A stretch of 64,000 nucleotides of DNA, taken from contig JAHDVF020001507.1 in the NCBI GenBank assembly GCA_022606425.2, forward strand, positions 656,722 to 720,721, read 5' to 3'. This document shows positions 1-11,644 of this stretch, in pieces. Made by a program: the position numbers and the translations under genes. Position 1 is the first letter of the stretch; the number at the start of each line of letters is the position of its first letter. The notes beneath the pieces were generated by a model. It ran no database searches. It saw nothing but the letters and a program-made list of their open reading frames with translations, and was not told where the DNA came from. This DNA comes from Lepidostoma basale. Lineage: Eukaryota; Arthropoda; Insecta; Trichoptera; Lepidostomatidae.

Positions 1-60
1 GGCGAAACATGTCATTCCATCTAAAATATCATAAAACTCCTAAAAGACAGACGATTTTAT
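1..60. repeat. Half of an FB1 fold-back element
   Basis: GGCGAAACATGTCATTCC followed by a TTCTAGAAG-like core matches the right arm of the palindromic family seen intact at 54,830-55,025. The left arm would lie outside the window, or LINE-A has replaced it. Confidence 0.5.
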
Positions 61-83
61 TCATATAAATTATTTAAAAAATT

Positions 84-412
84 ATATGTTAACGATGTAA
101 ATGGAACCAGAAATAGAGGAAGACCGAGGAAAACGTGGCACGATAAAATAAATCAAATATTGAATGGCAGCCACGTGAGGAGTCGGAGAAATCGACGCGC
201 GTGCATGACACGATGTATGAATGTTGAGGAATCGAGAGAAATATGTCAAATACTGAAAGGCGGCCACATTCGATGTCGGAAAAATCGACGAGCGTACATG
301 TCACGATGTATGAATGTGGAGGAATCTAGAGAGGTATATCAGGACAGAACAGTATGGCGGCCATCCTCTCTGCCTGCTCCGGGGAAATGGCGTGATGGTA
401 AGTTAGTTAACT
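84..412 (+). mobile_element. LINE-A 3' fragment with internal duplication
   Basis: A 5'-truncated non-LTR retrotransposon. The frame (160-429) reads RSRRNRRACMTRCMNVEE, then continues into a second copy of the same block (CRKNRRAYMSRCMNVEE) before QDRTVW and the terminal tail GTTAGTTA. The two blocks resemble two different LINE-A subfamilies, so the copy looks recombined or internally duplicated. Confidence 0.8.
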
Positions 413-1142
413 TAAAATTCAAAATATGAGTTGTTTAAAAACATTGATCGAACTTTTGCATTTACACACACACAACAACATAAAACAAATGCATCGTTCG
501 ATGCAACGATGACACAAAACGAAAGTAAAAACACAAAACCATTTTTTTAACGCAGACACACTTCAACACAGCCGGAGTAATGAGTACTACTAGCGACATT
601 ATGGAAAAACACCTTCGATGTTGATAGTCGCAGTATTAAAATTGTACCAGGTACACGAAGGCCGAACGACGATACAATACTATCAGCACAACTCCGCAAT
701 CACCATACAAAAAACATCTAAAAACTTAATACGGGAATTCAACTAGTCATTAAAATGGTATGCTGTAATTCTCGCTTGCTCGGATGACCGTGAGAGAAAA
801 ACACATCTGACCTGCATTTTAACGTACTGCGCGTTTTTTATCGCCGGCATGGTGAACTTGAATAAAATTCACCGTCAAAATATCACGATTTAATATTTTA
901 TAAATTGTTTTTACTGCGTTGTGAAGGTATTATGACGATTTTACTATGACGTTGCATAAATCGCGGCTTGCGGGAAATTAGATCCGTATATAGGAATTGT
1001 AGCGTTCAAAGGCACTTACGAGTACTTGGAAACGTTTGAACTGAAACGTATGGTGACGTCACAAAAAAACGATTAACTGACAATCGAAAAATTAATTAAA
1101 TACAATTTATGAATGCATTTTCCTGCTACAACATAACTACAC
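413..1142. other. AT-rich intergenic or intronic DNA
   Basis: No exon, RNA gene or clear repeat boundary seen. Confidence 0.5.
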
Positions 1143-1755
1143 TGACTAACCTAACCGTCACGCCGTCTCCCCAAAGGGTTAGGCAGAAAGAATGGACCGC
1201 ACACTGTTTTGGCCTGACATAAATCTCTCGTTTCCTCTACATTCATACATTGTGTCATGCACTCAAATCGATTAGTCAGAATCCTCACGTGACCGACATT
1301 TAATATTTGATTTATTAGATCGTGCCACGTTTTCCTCGGCCTTCCTCTTTTTCTAGCTCCGTTCACGTTGTTTACATATACCATTCTGTCTTCACTCATT
1401 CTTTCCAAGTGTCCAAACCATCTTAACGACCCTTTCATTATTTTGTTCATAACACTTTCATTCGCAGCGCATTCACTTCTTATATTTGCATTTGACACTC
1501 TATCATATACAGATTTATCACACATTCGTCTTGGAGTTCTATTCTACTTTTATCCTTTATTTGCCAGTTCCATGCTTTCACTTCCATACATAAGGGTCGG
1601 CACAAGAACACCATTGTGTACTGCGATCTTAGCTTTTTTGGATTGGCATTTGTTTGCAATGACAACTTTAAGTGCACCATTTACTCTGTTACCTGCCCCA
1701 ACTTTTCTCTCAATATCATTCTACACTCTCCCATCCTTTGTAAACATGTTTCAAT
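1143..1755 (-). mobile_element. LINE-A 3' fragment, about 600 bp
   Basis: On the minus strand it begins within the reverse-transcriptase C-terminal region and continues through RWFGHLERM and GRPRKTWHDLINQILN to the stop beside the tail (TTAGGTTAGT). Frameshifts break it. It is one of the longer copies and abuts an A-rich tandem repeat at its 5' end. Confidence 0.8.
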
Positions 1756-1765
1756 CAATTCATGA

Positions 1766-1890
1766 AATGCAAAAAAAATCACTCAAAAATGCAAAAAAAA
1801 AATCACTCAAAAATGCAAAAAAAAACACTGAAAAATGCAAAAAAAAAAAAAAACTCAAAAATGTAAAAAAAATCACTCAAAAATAAAAAT
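1766..1890 (+). repeat. A-rich minisatellite, about 20-bp unit
   Basis: About six imperfect copies of a unit like AAAAAATCACTCAAAAATGC. The open frame across it (KKSLKNAKKK repeats) is a by-product of the repeat. Confidence 0.8.
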
Positions 1891-1899
1891 ATAACTTAT

Positions 1900-2199
1900 T
1901 TAAAAAATATGAAAGTTATCAAAAGATATAAAATAATTAGAGTTATGGCCTCGGGAGTGAAGTGCTTGACTCGTGATTAAAATGATAATGATTCGATTCT
2001 GAACACGATCCAAGTATTTCTGCATATCACAAAATGGATCTGCAGCCACCAGGCTGTATCTCCGCTACGTTGTGCATTCATATTTTCACGATAACGTCAC
2101 AATCGACCTTCCTCTGGTGATGCCAGTGCGAAGGGCAACCAATTGAATTATTGTGAAATCTTCATTTTAAAATAACTATTCTGCAAAAAGTTAAAAACT
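1900..2199. other. AT-rich stretch with a trace of CR1/Jockey-like LINE
   Basis: Around 2,105-2,145 the bases CTTCCTCTGGTGATGCCAGT resemble the LINE C-terminus seen at 5,330-5,370. Nothing else is recognisable. Confidence 0.35.
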
Positions 2200-2320
2200 A
2201 ACTAACCATCACACCGTTTCCCCGGAGCGGTAGGAAGAGAGGATTGACCACAACACTGGGCATAAATCTCGCGCATCTTATACATTCACACAGCGTAACA
2301 CGTACGATCGTCAATTGTTT
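2200..2320 (-). mobile_element. LINE-A 3' tip
   Basis: AACTAACTAACCATCACACC, then the family-typical terminal segment ending near the CMNVEE block. Heavily 5'-truncated. Confidence 0.7.
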
Positions 2321-2364
2321 AGACAAAAAATAATATTGGAAATCGATAAAAATCACCAGGGAGT

Positions 2365-2480
2365 TTGGTCTGGTGTAGAATTCAGGTGACAATGAAATGG
2401 CAATAGATTAGCTACCTAACACATGTCACGAGAATCAATATAATAGCTTAAAACGACCTGTTGTAAACAAAAAATATTAA
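2365..2480 (+). mobile_element. SINE-1 body, without the tRNA-like head
   Basis: Contains TTTGGTCTGGTGTAGAATTC and ends CACGAGAATCAATATAATAG, matching the body of the full copy at 31,268-31,509. The pol III boxes are missing. Confidence 0.7.
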
Positions 2481-2829
2481 AATCATAAATCAATCATATT
2501 ATATCCTGTTTAAACAGATCGAAAGATCTACATTAAGGAGAAGAAGAAGAAGACTTGCATTTGGCATTTACAAAGTGATTTTTTAACACTAGTGATCGTT
2601 TCGATATACTATAAAATATGTATTCGGCGGTATCATTTACTTAGGTTATGTTCAAATAAGGGGGGATAACGTGTTATGTATTATATTTATAAAACAAGGG
2701 GAGATATATTTACCATATATATATATATATATAGCCCACGTACTTACGCACTAGTGGTGGAGAACAAATATGAATTAAAAATACGATACATAGACTATAT
2801 ATTTTTAATACATCATGAACAATTGAGCA

Positions 2830-3335
2830 ACGTTGGCTTAAAGGGGTACTCAAGCTCCAAGTATTCAGCAGTAACGTTAAAAGCGTACTGCTGTACGGAT
2901 GTGAGACTTGGAAGTCTACCGCAGACGTTATTGGTAAACTCCAGGTGTTTATAAATAGGTGCCTTCGCTCAATATTCAAAATCTATTGGCCCCAAACAGT
3001 GTCAAATGTTATTCTCTGGACCATGGCAGGCGAAAAGCCAATTAGAGAACAAGTCGCTAGACGCAAATGGCAGTGGATCGGTTACACTGAGACGGAACCC
3101 AGCCTGCATCGCTCAGGGCGCACTAGACTGGTCCCCTATGGGGGGAAAGAGAAAGCGAGGCAGACCTAGAGCCACCTGGAGAAGAACCCTGCAGGACGAG
3201 GTTAAGGCAGCAGGTCTCACTTGGGTCGATGTTAAGCATCAGGCATGCGATAGAGTCGGGTGGAGAAGATTCCTTGAGGCCCTATGCACCACGGAGGTGT
3301 GACAGGACAAAAAGAAGAAGAAGAACAGCAATTCT
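2830..3335 (+). mobile_element. RTE-like LINE 3' end with (GAA)n tail
   Basis: Broken frames carry the post-RT region: INRCLRSIFKIYWP, then RRKWQWIGYT, then GGKRKRGRPRATWRRTL and the stop after EALCTTEV. The tail is AAAAAGAAGAAGAAGAAC. At least one frameshift separates the blocks. It has the same architecture as RTE-type elements, but a different family from LINE-A. Confidence 0.8.
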
Positions 3336-3927
3336 TGGGATGCACCGACTAAATCGGTCCGGCCGGGCGAATGAACAAAACAGGCAGGCAAACTCTAATT
3401 ACCTGGGAAAAGCCCATATTATGAAAACTCTTTTATACTCAATAAATCATTAGAAATCGACTTCGTGGAAGGACTCGACTTCGAAAATTGTATGAGACTG
3501 GACTCGCCAAATAAGAAAATGTAAGCATAACAAACCATTCATCGACTTAGATCGCGTAAAACTCGACTCCAAACTTTAAACGCGTTTTCCCAAAACAGAC
3601 TTTTTTCGATACGGTTGACATGATATCTCAAGTTCTAATATATCGATTTACTTGAAAATTTGCATAAATCTCCTATATATTCGATTATCGCATGACGTAG
3701 GGTTTTTTGAAGTTTTATAATTGTACTTTTTTATATAGATCAATAGATAATATATGAAGAAATGGATCATAAATTTTTTTATGGTTTTTTTAGTATAGCG
3801 CCCGAAAAAAACACCTAAAATTCGGGCGTCTAAACTAGAATACCCCCTGAAGGGTTGAAAATTATATATAATATTATTCACTAAGCAATATACACGTGAA
3901 AATTATATTTAGTTAATAATTAAATGT
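3336..3927. other. AT-rich spacer
   Basis: I see nothing supportable here. Confidence 0.5.
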
Positions 3928-4203
3928 GCACCATCTAAAAATAACATTATGTGTTAAATTATTTTTATTTTGTTATTTTATTTTTATATCATTGTATTTT
4001 ATATTATTTGTTTTAGATTTATTTTGTTGAAGAGTGTCCGGGAGATGCCTATTGGTGGCGATGAGGTTCGCAACCCATCACAACGCGACTCCCGCGGGGC
4101 GAAAAGAGAAAGATGGAGTGCCGCATCGGTTAAAGTGTGATAGTCCATTCTTTCTGCCTACCCTTTCGGAGAGACGGCGTGATGGTTAGTTAGTTAGTTA
4201 TTA
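3928..4203 (+). mobile_element. SINE-2 (head plus LINE-A tail), near full length
   Basis: The head includes GATGAGGTTCGCAACCCATC and GGCGAAAAGAGAAAGATGG. It is joined to the last 65 bp of LINE-A (AGTCCATTCTTTCTGCCTAC to GTTAGTTAGTTA). The 5' part (from about 3,928, TGTGCACCATCT) aligns by eye with the copy starting near 25,703, so the element is about 280-300 bp. Confidence 0.75.
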
Positions 4204-4276
4204 AATAAAACTATATTTTTTTAACAACAATACTTCCACTTTTGTCTTTATTTCAAAGAAAGAGTGGTAAAAAAAA

Positions 4277-4475
4277 TATGTTAACGATGTAAATGGAACT
4301 AGAAATATAATAGAAGAAGGCCGGGGAAAACGTGGCACAATCAAATAAATCAAACAATGAATGTTAGTCGCGATGTATGAATGTTGAAGAAGCGAGAATA
4401 GTATGTCGGGAAAGAAAAATGTGGCAGTCCATTCTTTCTAGACCTTCGGGGAGACGGCGTGATGGTTAGTTAGTT
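4277..4475 (+). mobile_element. LINE-A 3' fragment with internal deletion
   Basis: Starts ATGTTAACGATGTAAATGG, passes the AAAACGTGGCAC and CGATGTATGAATGTTGAAGA blocks, and ends ACGGCGTGATGGTTAGTTAG. The segment between the KTWHDQINQ and CMNVEE blocks is partly missing. Confidence 0.8.
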
Positions 4476-4499
4476 AGCAAAGAAACAGCTTCACATATT

Positions 4500-4778
4500 T
4501 CATGATATGTCTACAGAGTCCGCTCGCGTCAAAGGTATCGAGACATTGTTATGAAAACTGTGTCGACACGGGCACGAGCGCGCTGTGCGTGCTAACTGCA
4601 AACAAGGTGAGTCAGACCCTTATCAGTGGGCGGCTTGTGCCACTAGTCCGGTCAACGTGGAATGTGACTAATATGATGAGAATTCATAATACAATACTTG
4701 GAAAAATAAATAATAACCACAAGATGTAGTACTTTACCGCTGTTGTGTAGTTAATACACATTGCTTCTGATAACAAAT
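4500..4778. other. Unassigned spacer
   Basis: Holds a 75-codon open frame (4502-4729) with no recognisable domain or splice context. I do not call it a gene. Confidence 0.4.
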
Positions 4779-4960
4779 GAAAGGATCACTGCGTTGGTTT
4801 AGACACATGGAACGCGCGGATAAAGAAAGAATACGTAAGCAACGATGTGAGTCGCGGGAGAACTATGAAAATTTGGCATGATCAAATGAATCAAATTTTA
4901 AAGGTCAGTCCGAAATGAAGACACTCCGCGCTATTCTGGTCAAAACACTAGGGGACAGAA
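4779..4960 (+). mobile_element. Degenerate LINE-A fragment
   Basis: GGATCACTGCGTTGGTTTAG and ACACATGGAACG correspond to the RWFGHMER block, and TGGCATGATCAAATGAATCA to WHDQMNQ. The 3' end is missing. Confidence 0.6.
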
Positions 4961-4964
4961 TCAG

Positions 4965-5195
4965 ACACAGTAATACGTGAGATCTGCGATACCGACGATA
5001 TTGTTAGATGGGGCAGGAAAAGAAGACGCTTCTGGCGCTATCACGTAGAACGAATGAGCGACGATAGACTCCCCCAAGCAGCCGCAAACAACGTGCCAAT
5101 GGGAACGCGCCAACCCGGAAGACCTGCGAAGAGATGGCGAGACAGTTGGAGTTCTGTGTTCCAGGAGACCACGCCATAAAAACAGATCCACAGAT
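4965..5195 (+). mobile_element. RTE-C 3' fragment
   Basis: Reads as RRRFWRYHVERMSDDRLP, then GTRQPGRPAKRWRDSW, before degenerating. This is the same block order as the copies at 18,352 and 15,735. Confidence 0.7.
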
Positions 5196-5202
5196 CTAAA
5201 AA

Positions 5203-5652
5203 ATGTCAACACATTTTTTCAAACTGATTCGGGGCTCTATTGAGAACCCTTATGTTCTGGAGCAAATAGGTCTTTTTGTTCCTGATAACTACTTGCGACA
5301 ACGCCGACATCAATTGTTCTTTACTCCGTCACGCAGAACCAACCTGCCTTTGGTGATGCCAGTAGGAAGAGCAATTCGGACGTTGAATCTAATCGTCTCG
5401 GATTTGGACATTTTCAGTGTCAGTGAGGCAGTATTCATAAAAAAAAAATATTGCAAATTCTGGAAAGAGTAATGCCTCACTGACGTCGACATATTTGGAT
5501 TCCTTCTGATATGTATGATTTTTTTGGTCTCATGTTGTTTTGTTTGTATTTTATCTTTGTAATACCGTTTTGTGTCCAAATGTGTCGCCTATTTATCGTT
5601 TGTAATGTCTCATTTGTGTATAATGTATAAATAAATAAATAAATAAATAATT
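5203..5652 (+). mobile_element. CR1/Jockey-like LINE 3' end
   Basis: The frame 5203-5472 reads THFFKLIRGSIENPYVLE, then VPDNYLRQRRHQLFFTPSRR, then RAIRTLNLIVSDLDIFSV. This is a typical C-terminus of CR1/Jockey-group reverse transcriptase. A 3' UTR and a (AAAT)n tail at 5,626-5,652 complete the 3' end; the 5' part is gone. Clade assignment is uncertain. Confidence 0.75.
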
Positions 5653-5689
5653 AATTATTAATAAGAGGAAGATAAAAAAAAAGATCATG

Positions 5690-5785
5690 TTAAAAGTCAG
5701 AAGAATCTACATGCGTGTACGACTCGCTGTATGAATGTGGAGGAATACAGGGAGGTGAGTCAGGATCGAGTAGTGTGGCGTCCAG
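5690..5785 (+). mobile_element. LINE-A internal fragment
   Basis: Encodes CMNVEEYREVSQDRVVWR. Both ends are lost. Confidence 0.65.
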
Positions 5786-6215
5786 GATTGGAGAGCCACA
5801 ACAGGCTGAAGAAGAAGTCCTTTGTAAAAACGTTCGCCAAGTTTCTGAATGAATTCATCATCAAGGTGCAGCTGGTTAGTGATAATCTGATAGGTGTTTC
5901 ACGTGAGGACGATTTCTCAATGTGGCACAAAAGTTTAGCGTTCCACTTTAGTTTACGTGATAGCGGTATAATTATAAAATAACGGTTGACGGAGAATTTC
6001 CCAATCGGGAGAACAACGCGATGGTGAAATTAGGTGATAAATTCTAGTTTGATAATATTTAGATAAACTCTTTACGAGGGGGTATTAAGATAATCCCGAG
6101 TATTAATAAACGGTTCACTTTATCGAATTGCGTAAACACAAATATATTTAAAAGATAACAAAAAATAATGTGATATCATACAAAATATTCATAATTAAAA
6201 TACTTTTAAGGATTA
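5786..6215. other. AT-rich spacer
   Basis: An open frame (5731-5982) runs out of the LINE-A piece into non-family sequence. No gene is supported. Confidence 0.4.
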
Positions 6216-6221
6216 ATTGTA

Positions 6222-6375
6222 TGTTTTTTGGAAACAAAATATTGGGAATGTTGTATTACATAAAGCGATCGCTTAACCCAACCAATGACCTGTCTGTCAT
6301 AAGTCCTGTAAACGCCTCAATCACCATATTCTGTTTCCAAAAAACAATTTACATCTTTGTCTCTATTGAGATACA
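6222..6375. repeat. Short MITE-like repeat, copy 1 of 2
   Basis: Near-identical to 17,735-17,880: CATAAAGCGATCGCTTAACC and AAGTCCTGTAAACGCCTC. The ends are loosely inverted (TTTTTTGGAAACA and TGTTTCCAAAAAA). The superfamily is unknown. Confidence 0.65.
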
Positions 6376-6380
6376 AAAAA

Positions 6381-6857
6381 CTAACTAACCATCACGCCGT
6401 CTCCCCGGAGGGGTAGGCAGAAAGAATGGAACGCCACACTGTTCTGTCCTGACATACTTCTCTCGCTTCCTCTACATTCATACATCTTGTCATGCACGCA
6501 CGTCGATTTCTCCGACTCCTCACGTGACCGACATTCAATATTTGATTGATTTGATCGTGCCACGTTTTCCTCGACCTTCCTCTATTTCTAGCTCCGTTCA
6601 CGCCGTTTACATATACCTTCTTTACCATTCTGTCTTTACTCATTCTTTCCATGTGTCCAAACCATCTTAATGGCCCTTTCCTTATTTTGTTCATAACACT
6701 TTCATTCGCACCACATTCACTTCTTATACTTGCATTTGTCACTCTATCATATACAGATTTGCCACACATTCGTCTTAGAGATCTCATTTCTACTGCATTT
6801 ATTCTACTTTCATCCTTCTTTTGCCAGTTCCATGCTTCACTTCCATACATAATGAAA
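6381..6857 (-). mobile_element. LINE-A 3' fragment, frame intact
   Basis: Minus strand, uninterrupted frame: GSEAWNWQKKDESRINAVEM, SLRRMCGKSVYDRV, RWFGHMERM, WHDQINQILN, RNRRACMTRCMNVEE, and the stop four bases before the GGTTAGTTAG tail. It shows the usual C-terminal half after the RT catalytic core, and is one of the best preserved copies. Confidence 0.85.
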
Positions 6858-6872
6858 GACATCGATCTCAGA

Positions 6873-7012
6873 TAAAACAGTCTGCGCTGACGCTGTAGAA
6901 GATAACCATCCGGAACATAAAGATGGATAGCCTCCAAGATGACGGAATTCTCAAAGAATCCCCTGATAAGTCTGAAGAAATGGGTAAGTGTGCACCCATC
7001 CCTTCTTATCTG
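6873..7012 (-). mobile_element. CR1/Jockey-like LINE fragment between two LINE-A copies
   Basis: Encodes THFFRLIRGFFENSVILE and VPDGYLLQRQRRLFYL, related to the LINE end at 5,203-5,472. It is in frame with the LINE-A pieces on both sides. Confidence 0.7.
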
Positions 7013-7031
7013 TAAACTATTGTATTTTCTA

Positions 7032-7145
7032 ACTAACCAACCATCACGCCGTTTCTCCGGAGGGGTATGCAGAGATGATGGACCCCCATACTGCTCTGTT
7101 CTGTCATATCTCTCGAGATTACTCTGCATTCAAACATCGTAATGT
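7032..7145 (-). mobile_element. LINE-A 3' tip
   Basis: CTAACTAACCAACCATCACG tail, then the terminal segment. Strongly 5'-truncated. Confidence 0.7.
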
Positions 7146-7149
7146 TTAC

Positions 7150-8896
7150 AAATAATAGGCGAGTGGACAGTGTGGCGATCTACCCTATCTGCCTATCACT
7201 CCGAGGAAACGGCGCGTTGGTTAGTGAGTAAGCATTCCATTAAAATCTAAATCCAGATAAGCGACTTAATTACACTTTGAACACTGCAAAATAAATCGTA
7301 ATAACCTCAAAAATTCGGTGCTGAGCAAGACGTAATAAAAAAACGAAACAAAAGATTTACGTTATAAACAAAAGAATGCGAAAACCATACACTAAAACTT
7401 CACAATAAACAAAACGAGAATTCGTAAATATTTTTTAAAATATATTTTTTATAACACACGCAAACAGCACAGACCGCGCACTCCACCTGGCGCCGAGCTG
7501 AAGATGCAACGGCTCAGATCCTAGATCGGTAATAACAGAACCGGGGGGCACAGCGTTCGTTTCGGTATTTTCCTATCGTTTGAGGAGTGTTTGGCGAATC
7601 GAGACAAACCGCTATCAAAAAAAAAACGTACCGTGCAAACATAGCGTGATAACGGCTTATCAGGCAAATTAATGTTGATACGGACCTCTTAATGCAGGCG
7701 TAAAATATTGCGAAAGGGTTTTTACTATGTCTAGTATTGTGCGCGTCCTACACATTCGTGAGAATGTGTCCGTAAATTCCGTCACAAACTCACACCGTTC
7801 GTAAAGATGAATGAAATATTCGCGTTAACCCTTTTTCGGTCTTATGTCGAGCCACCCTCGATATAGTTTTTTTAACAGCAGGTAGATCATCGAAAAAAAT
7901 GTGTTACTTGAAATTTCGTTGTAGAAGTTCATTTTAAACAATGAAAATAAAAAAAATATACATTTAAAAAAAATCATTATTTACAAAAAAAATAAAAGGG
8001 GTTAAATTTTTTTATTTTATATCAAAAATACTTCAATTATAAATGGATATTTTCTTTTCAAAGATTTGAAAAAATATTAATGGATCTTAATATCATACAA
8101 AACTAGAGTGATCCAAGACTAAACAGAGCTTCAGTAAAAACAGTGTCACTTTTTTTTATCAAATTATTGTTTGTAATAAAACAAGAATTTAGTACATTTA
8201 AGATATACCCTGCAGATACTCCTCTCACAAGAATTTTTATCCACAAAGAAGTAAGAGAAATGAAAATGAAAATAAAAAAATTATATAATATTTTGAAAGT
8301 AACTAAATATTATTTAATTTAGTATAACTTTTTTTATTATATTGTAATAAATATTCAACATTTTGAGTTCCACAGTGTTAATGTATAGTATATTTCAAAT
8401 TAACAAGGAATCATTAGTTTAATAAATAATAATGAAATATTATAATAATAAAAACCCTTGATTTATTTTGACTTATGCGTCTAGTTTAGAACTTAGTTAA
8501 TTTAATAGACTTGTAATATCTTCACTGTGGCCCAAAACATCTTTGTGAAAAGTGCAAAAAAGTAGCGTTTTTAAAAAATACATTCAAATGTGAATCGACA
8601 CAAAGTAATGGCAAATATACATTTGTCTTCAATTCATTCCTCCCTCTTGCATAACGATACAAATTAATTATATTTTTAATTAATATATGAACGATTATAT
8701 ATTTATATTTATAACAATATTGTCTTATAATTAAGACTGACAATAGACACTTGGTGTTCTAAAACTATACCTGAAACAATAGTGATTCATATGTCTGAAA
8801 TTCACCATGATTCAAGTTTATTGACGTTAATAAATAATCTGAAAATTAAAAACGCGTTCATGAAAAAACACAGTGAATTTATAAAAAAGGACTCAC
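7150..8896. other. Long AT-rich stretch downstream of a scrib exon
   Basis: No exon, RNA gene or clear element. Only a LINE-A-like tip near 7,160-7,215 (CTATCACTCCGAGGAAACGG). Presumed intron of scrib. Confidence 0.5.
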
Positions 8897-8978
8897 CTTC
8901 CGCTTGATCGCCAATGCTACCCGGGGGTGTTGGATATGTCCCTTTGCTGACTGTGTCTTCGTCCTTTTTCTTTAGTGC
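8897..8978 (-). CDS. scrib: scribble exon (linker before the PDZ domains)
   Basis: Codes for ALKKKDEDTVSKG, then TYPTPPGSIGDQAE plus one base. The acceptor is TTGTTTAG and the donor GAAG|GTGAGT, both strong. It starts in phase 0, matching the exon that ends at 14,111, and ends after one base of a codon. This lysine/acid-rich, low-complexity linker lies between the LRR region and the first PDZ domain of Scribble. It is the last exon visible; the following exon must lie beyond position 1 or be too short or diverged to see. With 82 bp, its assignment rests on phase and splice sites more than on similarity. Confidence 0.8.
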
Positions 8979-9184
8979 CTAAACAATATAAAAACTAATA
9001 TAAATGTCTACAAAAAAAATTAAAGAAAAATATCACAAATAATCCACAGAACTGTGTCCTTAATAAGAAAAAAATATATTTGATAAATAAATTAAATATA
9101 TTTTTAATTTGTCAAGATAAAAATTTATATTTGACATAATATGACAAATTAAAGGTACCCAATAAAAAAAAGTTTAAACTTTTT

Positions 9185-9475
9185 AAACAAACTAACTAAT
9201 CATCACGCCGTTTCTCCGGAGGGGTAGGCAGAGGATTGGTCGCCATACCGTTCTGGCCTGACATTACCTCTCTAGCTTCCTCCACATTCATACATAGTAA
9301 CATGCACGCTCATCGATTTTTCCAACTTCAAAAATGGTCGCCTTTAAGTATTTGATTAATTTGATCATGCCATGCTTTCCTTGGTCTTCCACGGCTTCTC
9401 TTTCGATTCACACTGCTTGTGCACAACATTTTAACCATTCTTCTCTCGTCCATTTGTTCCATATGTCCAAACTTT
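9185..9475 (-). mobile_element. LINE-A 3' fragment
   Basis: The tail AACTAACTAATCATCACGCC leads into the terminal ORF, with the CMNVEEAREV block and a WHDQINQILK-like block. It breaks off inside the RWFGHMEQM block. Confidence 0.75.
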
Positions 9476-10224
9476 TAAAGACATCAAAGAAAATAAATTA
9501 TTAAATCTATTGAAATCAAGAAATGACATGAAACAGTTAAAGTGATGAAATTTAGTGTGTAAATTTGTAATACCAATACATAACATTTTTTTAATTTAAA
9601 TTTTATAAAACCTTTATTTTGGCATTGTAAAGCCAACGTTTTACCATTAATTTTTAGATATCTCCATAAAGCAAAGCCTTATTTTTCTAAATCTATACAC
9701 ATACATACCCCTGGATAACATTATAAAACATAATTATATGAAGTCATGTTAGTTAGTTATGGAAATAATACAAGTGACAAAACAGCACAGAATGACAGGC
9801 ATGCAATGGTCCATAGAATTATTTTTATCGTGCACACAAGACAGGTAACATACGAGTATACGTGAATTTTTATTTACATGCTTGGTAACCCCTGCCAAAA
9901 ATGACTCTTAGAAGATCACATTTGTCAACCAGTTGTATCATACAATTTGAAATGTGAGTATATTTAAAAACCTGATTTTTTTAATTAGTTATTTCCGATA
10001 ATCAAAAAATATATGTAATTATTCATTCTTACAAATGGCTGTGTTGATTTTAAATAATATTTTCTTATAAGTTGTGCAATTATACATATATTTTTTGTGA
10101 TTCCTTTTTAAATCTAAAGTTTAATGGTGCAGTTTCGTAGTGATTTTTTTATTTCTCCAAAAGGCGCCATCTTTTGAACATAATTTTAATTCCTGCCGTG
10201 GCAATTTTTTTTTTTTTTTTTTAA
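9476..10224. other. AT-rich spacer
   Basis: Nothing recognised. Confidence 0.5.
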
Positions 10225-10432
10225 TGTACACAACAGGTCGTTCGGGCCCGGTTACTGTACACAATTTTTTTTTTTAGCTATTATATTGATTCTCGTGACA
10301 TGTGATAGGTAGCCACGTGAATTCTACACCAGACCAAAGACAGTGTGACAATCACACTGCCATCGCCGGGAATCGAACCCAGGTCCTTCGGCATGGAAGT
10401 CAGAGCTCGTAACCACTCTGCCACGAAGGTCG
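10225..10432 (-). mobile_element. SINE-1, near full length
   Basis: The minus-strand copy has the tRNA-like head: A box TGGCAGAGTGG and B box GGTTCGATTCC. The body follows, with TTTGGTCTGGTGTAGAATTC. The 3' end is A-rich (a T-run on the plus strand at 10,208-10,222 and an internal one). Confidence 0.8.
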
Positions 10433-11640
10433 TCAATTCGTCGTTTTATTTGCTTCGACAGAAAATACATTTTATTTCAATTGTTAAAAACATGAAGTTT
10501 TTTTGCAGTTTTAAATTAACCTACTGCAAAAACATTCAGTGTTTTATTTTTACTATTACTTCTGAATTTTTTGTATTTTATATATATTCAAAAAGAGCAT
10601 TCTTGAATTTCAAGATCCCAAAAATTCAAATCTCTCGTTATAAACAAAATGATGAAATGCACTACAATTAAATAACCTTTAGTTCATTTGCTGAGTACTT
10701 TTGAGAATTCCGCGAAAACTGTAAAATACTATTGTTACCTACAGTGTCGTTCGCCATCTTTCATTTTTAGTATATACATGAGATACATTGCAAGATTAAG
10801 TTTGTAATTAATTATCTTAAATATTAATTTACAGCAAGGATAGCAATATAATATTAATATTATTTATGTGAAAGCTATTAATCGAGAGATATACAAGTGT
10901 AAATGTTGAATTGAAACAATATATAATAAGAAAAGTGTGTGATTTGAATACGCTTTTTACTTAAATACACTTTTTTTCAAACTACGTTTGTACGTAAAAA
11001 AGAGTGTTCTAGTGCCACAGAATGAAATGTGTGAAAGTGAATAATGAAACAATCAAAACAATAATGGAGGAAGTAAAATGATACATCAGATCTTTTGAAA
11101 TGACTTAGTGGTAAAACATATTTACAAAGATAATTATGAAAGAATAACTGATTGGTTTGGGGATATGAAACAAATTAATGAAACACGAATTAACGTAAAC
11201 AATATGCATGGAGAATGGAATAGGGCAAGATCTAATCAATTCAATTAAAACATTAAGCCATGTTTGTGCATGATACGAACATGAAAGAGAAGAAAAGTGT
11301 GTCAGGATAGAAACATGTGACATTCCATCTATTATGGCTACCCTTCCTTGTATATGTATATGTGTGTTAATTGGTTAGTGTGTTAAAAATTTAGAATTGA
11401 AGTGACGTGTTTATTAGAAAATAAAAGAATATTCTGGAAAATACATTAAATAGAAGAATACTAAAGAATTAAGAAAGTAAAGTTAGAAAGAGAAAAAGAT
11501 GGGCTAAATATATTTTTAAAATCTTGGTTCTGTATGAGAGGACTGTTAATTTCTATAAATTCAACTTGCAAATATACCAATTTCTTTGATCTTGGATAAA
11601 GTTTTTGTTTCCTAGTTTTTATACTAGTTAATAATATAAA
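10433..11640. other. AT-rich spacer
   Basis: No exon or element resolved. GAATGGAATAGGGCA near 11,215 and CGAACATGAAAGAGA near 11,275 are too degenerate to assign. Confidence 0.45.
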
Positions 11641-11644
11641 AGGG

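Noticed and set aside
1368..1886. 172-codon plus-strand protein with KKSLKNAKK repeats
   Set aside because: Its first part is the antisense of LINE-A and the second an A-rich minisatellite.
1..8896. Scribble PDZ exons
   Set aside because: Looked for GLGLSIAGG-type and similar PDZ motifs on the minus strand and found none; they must lie outside the window.
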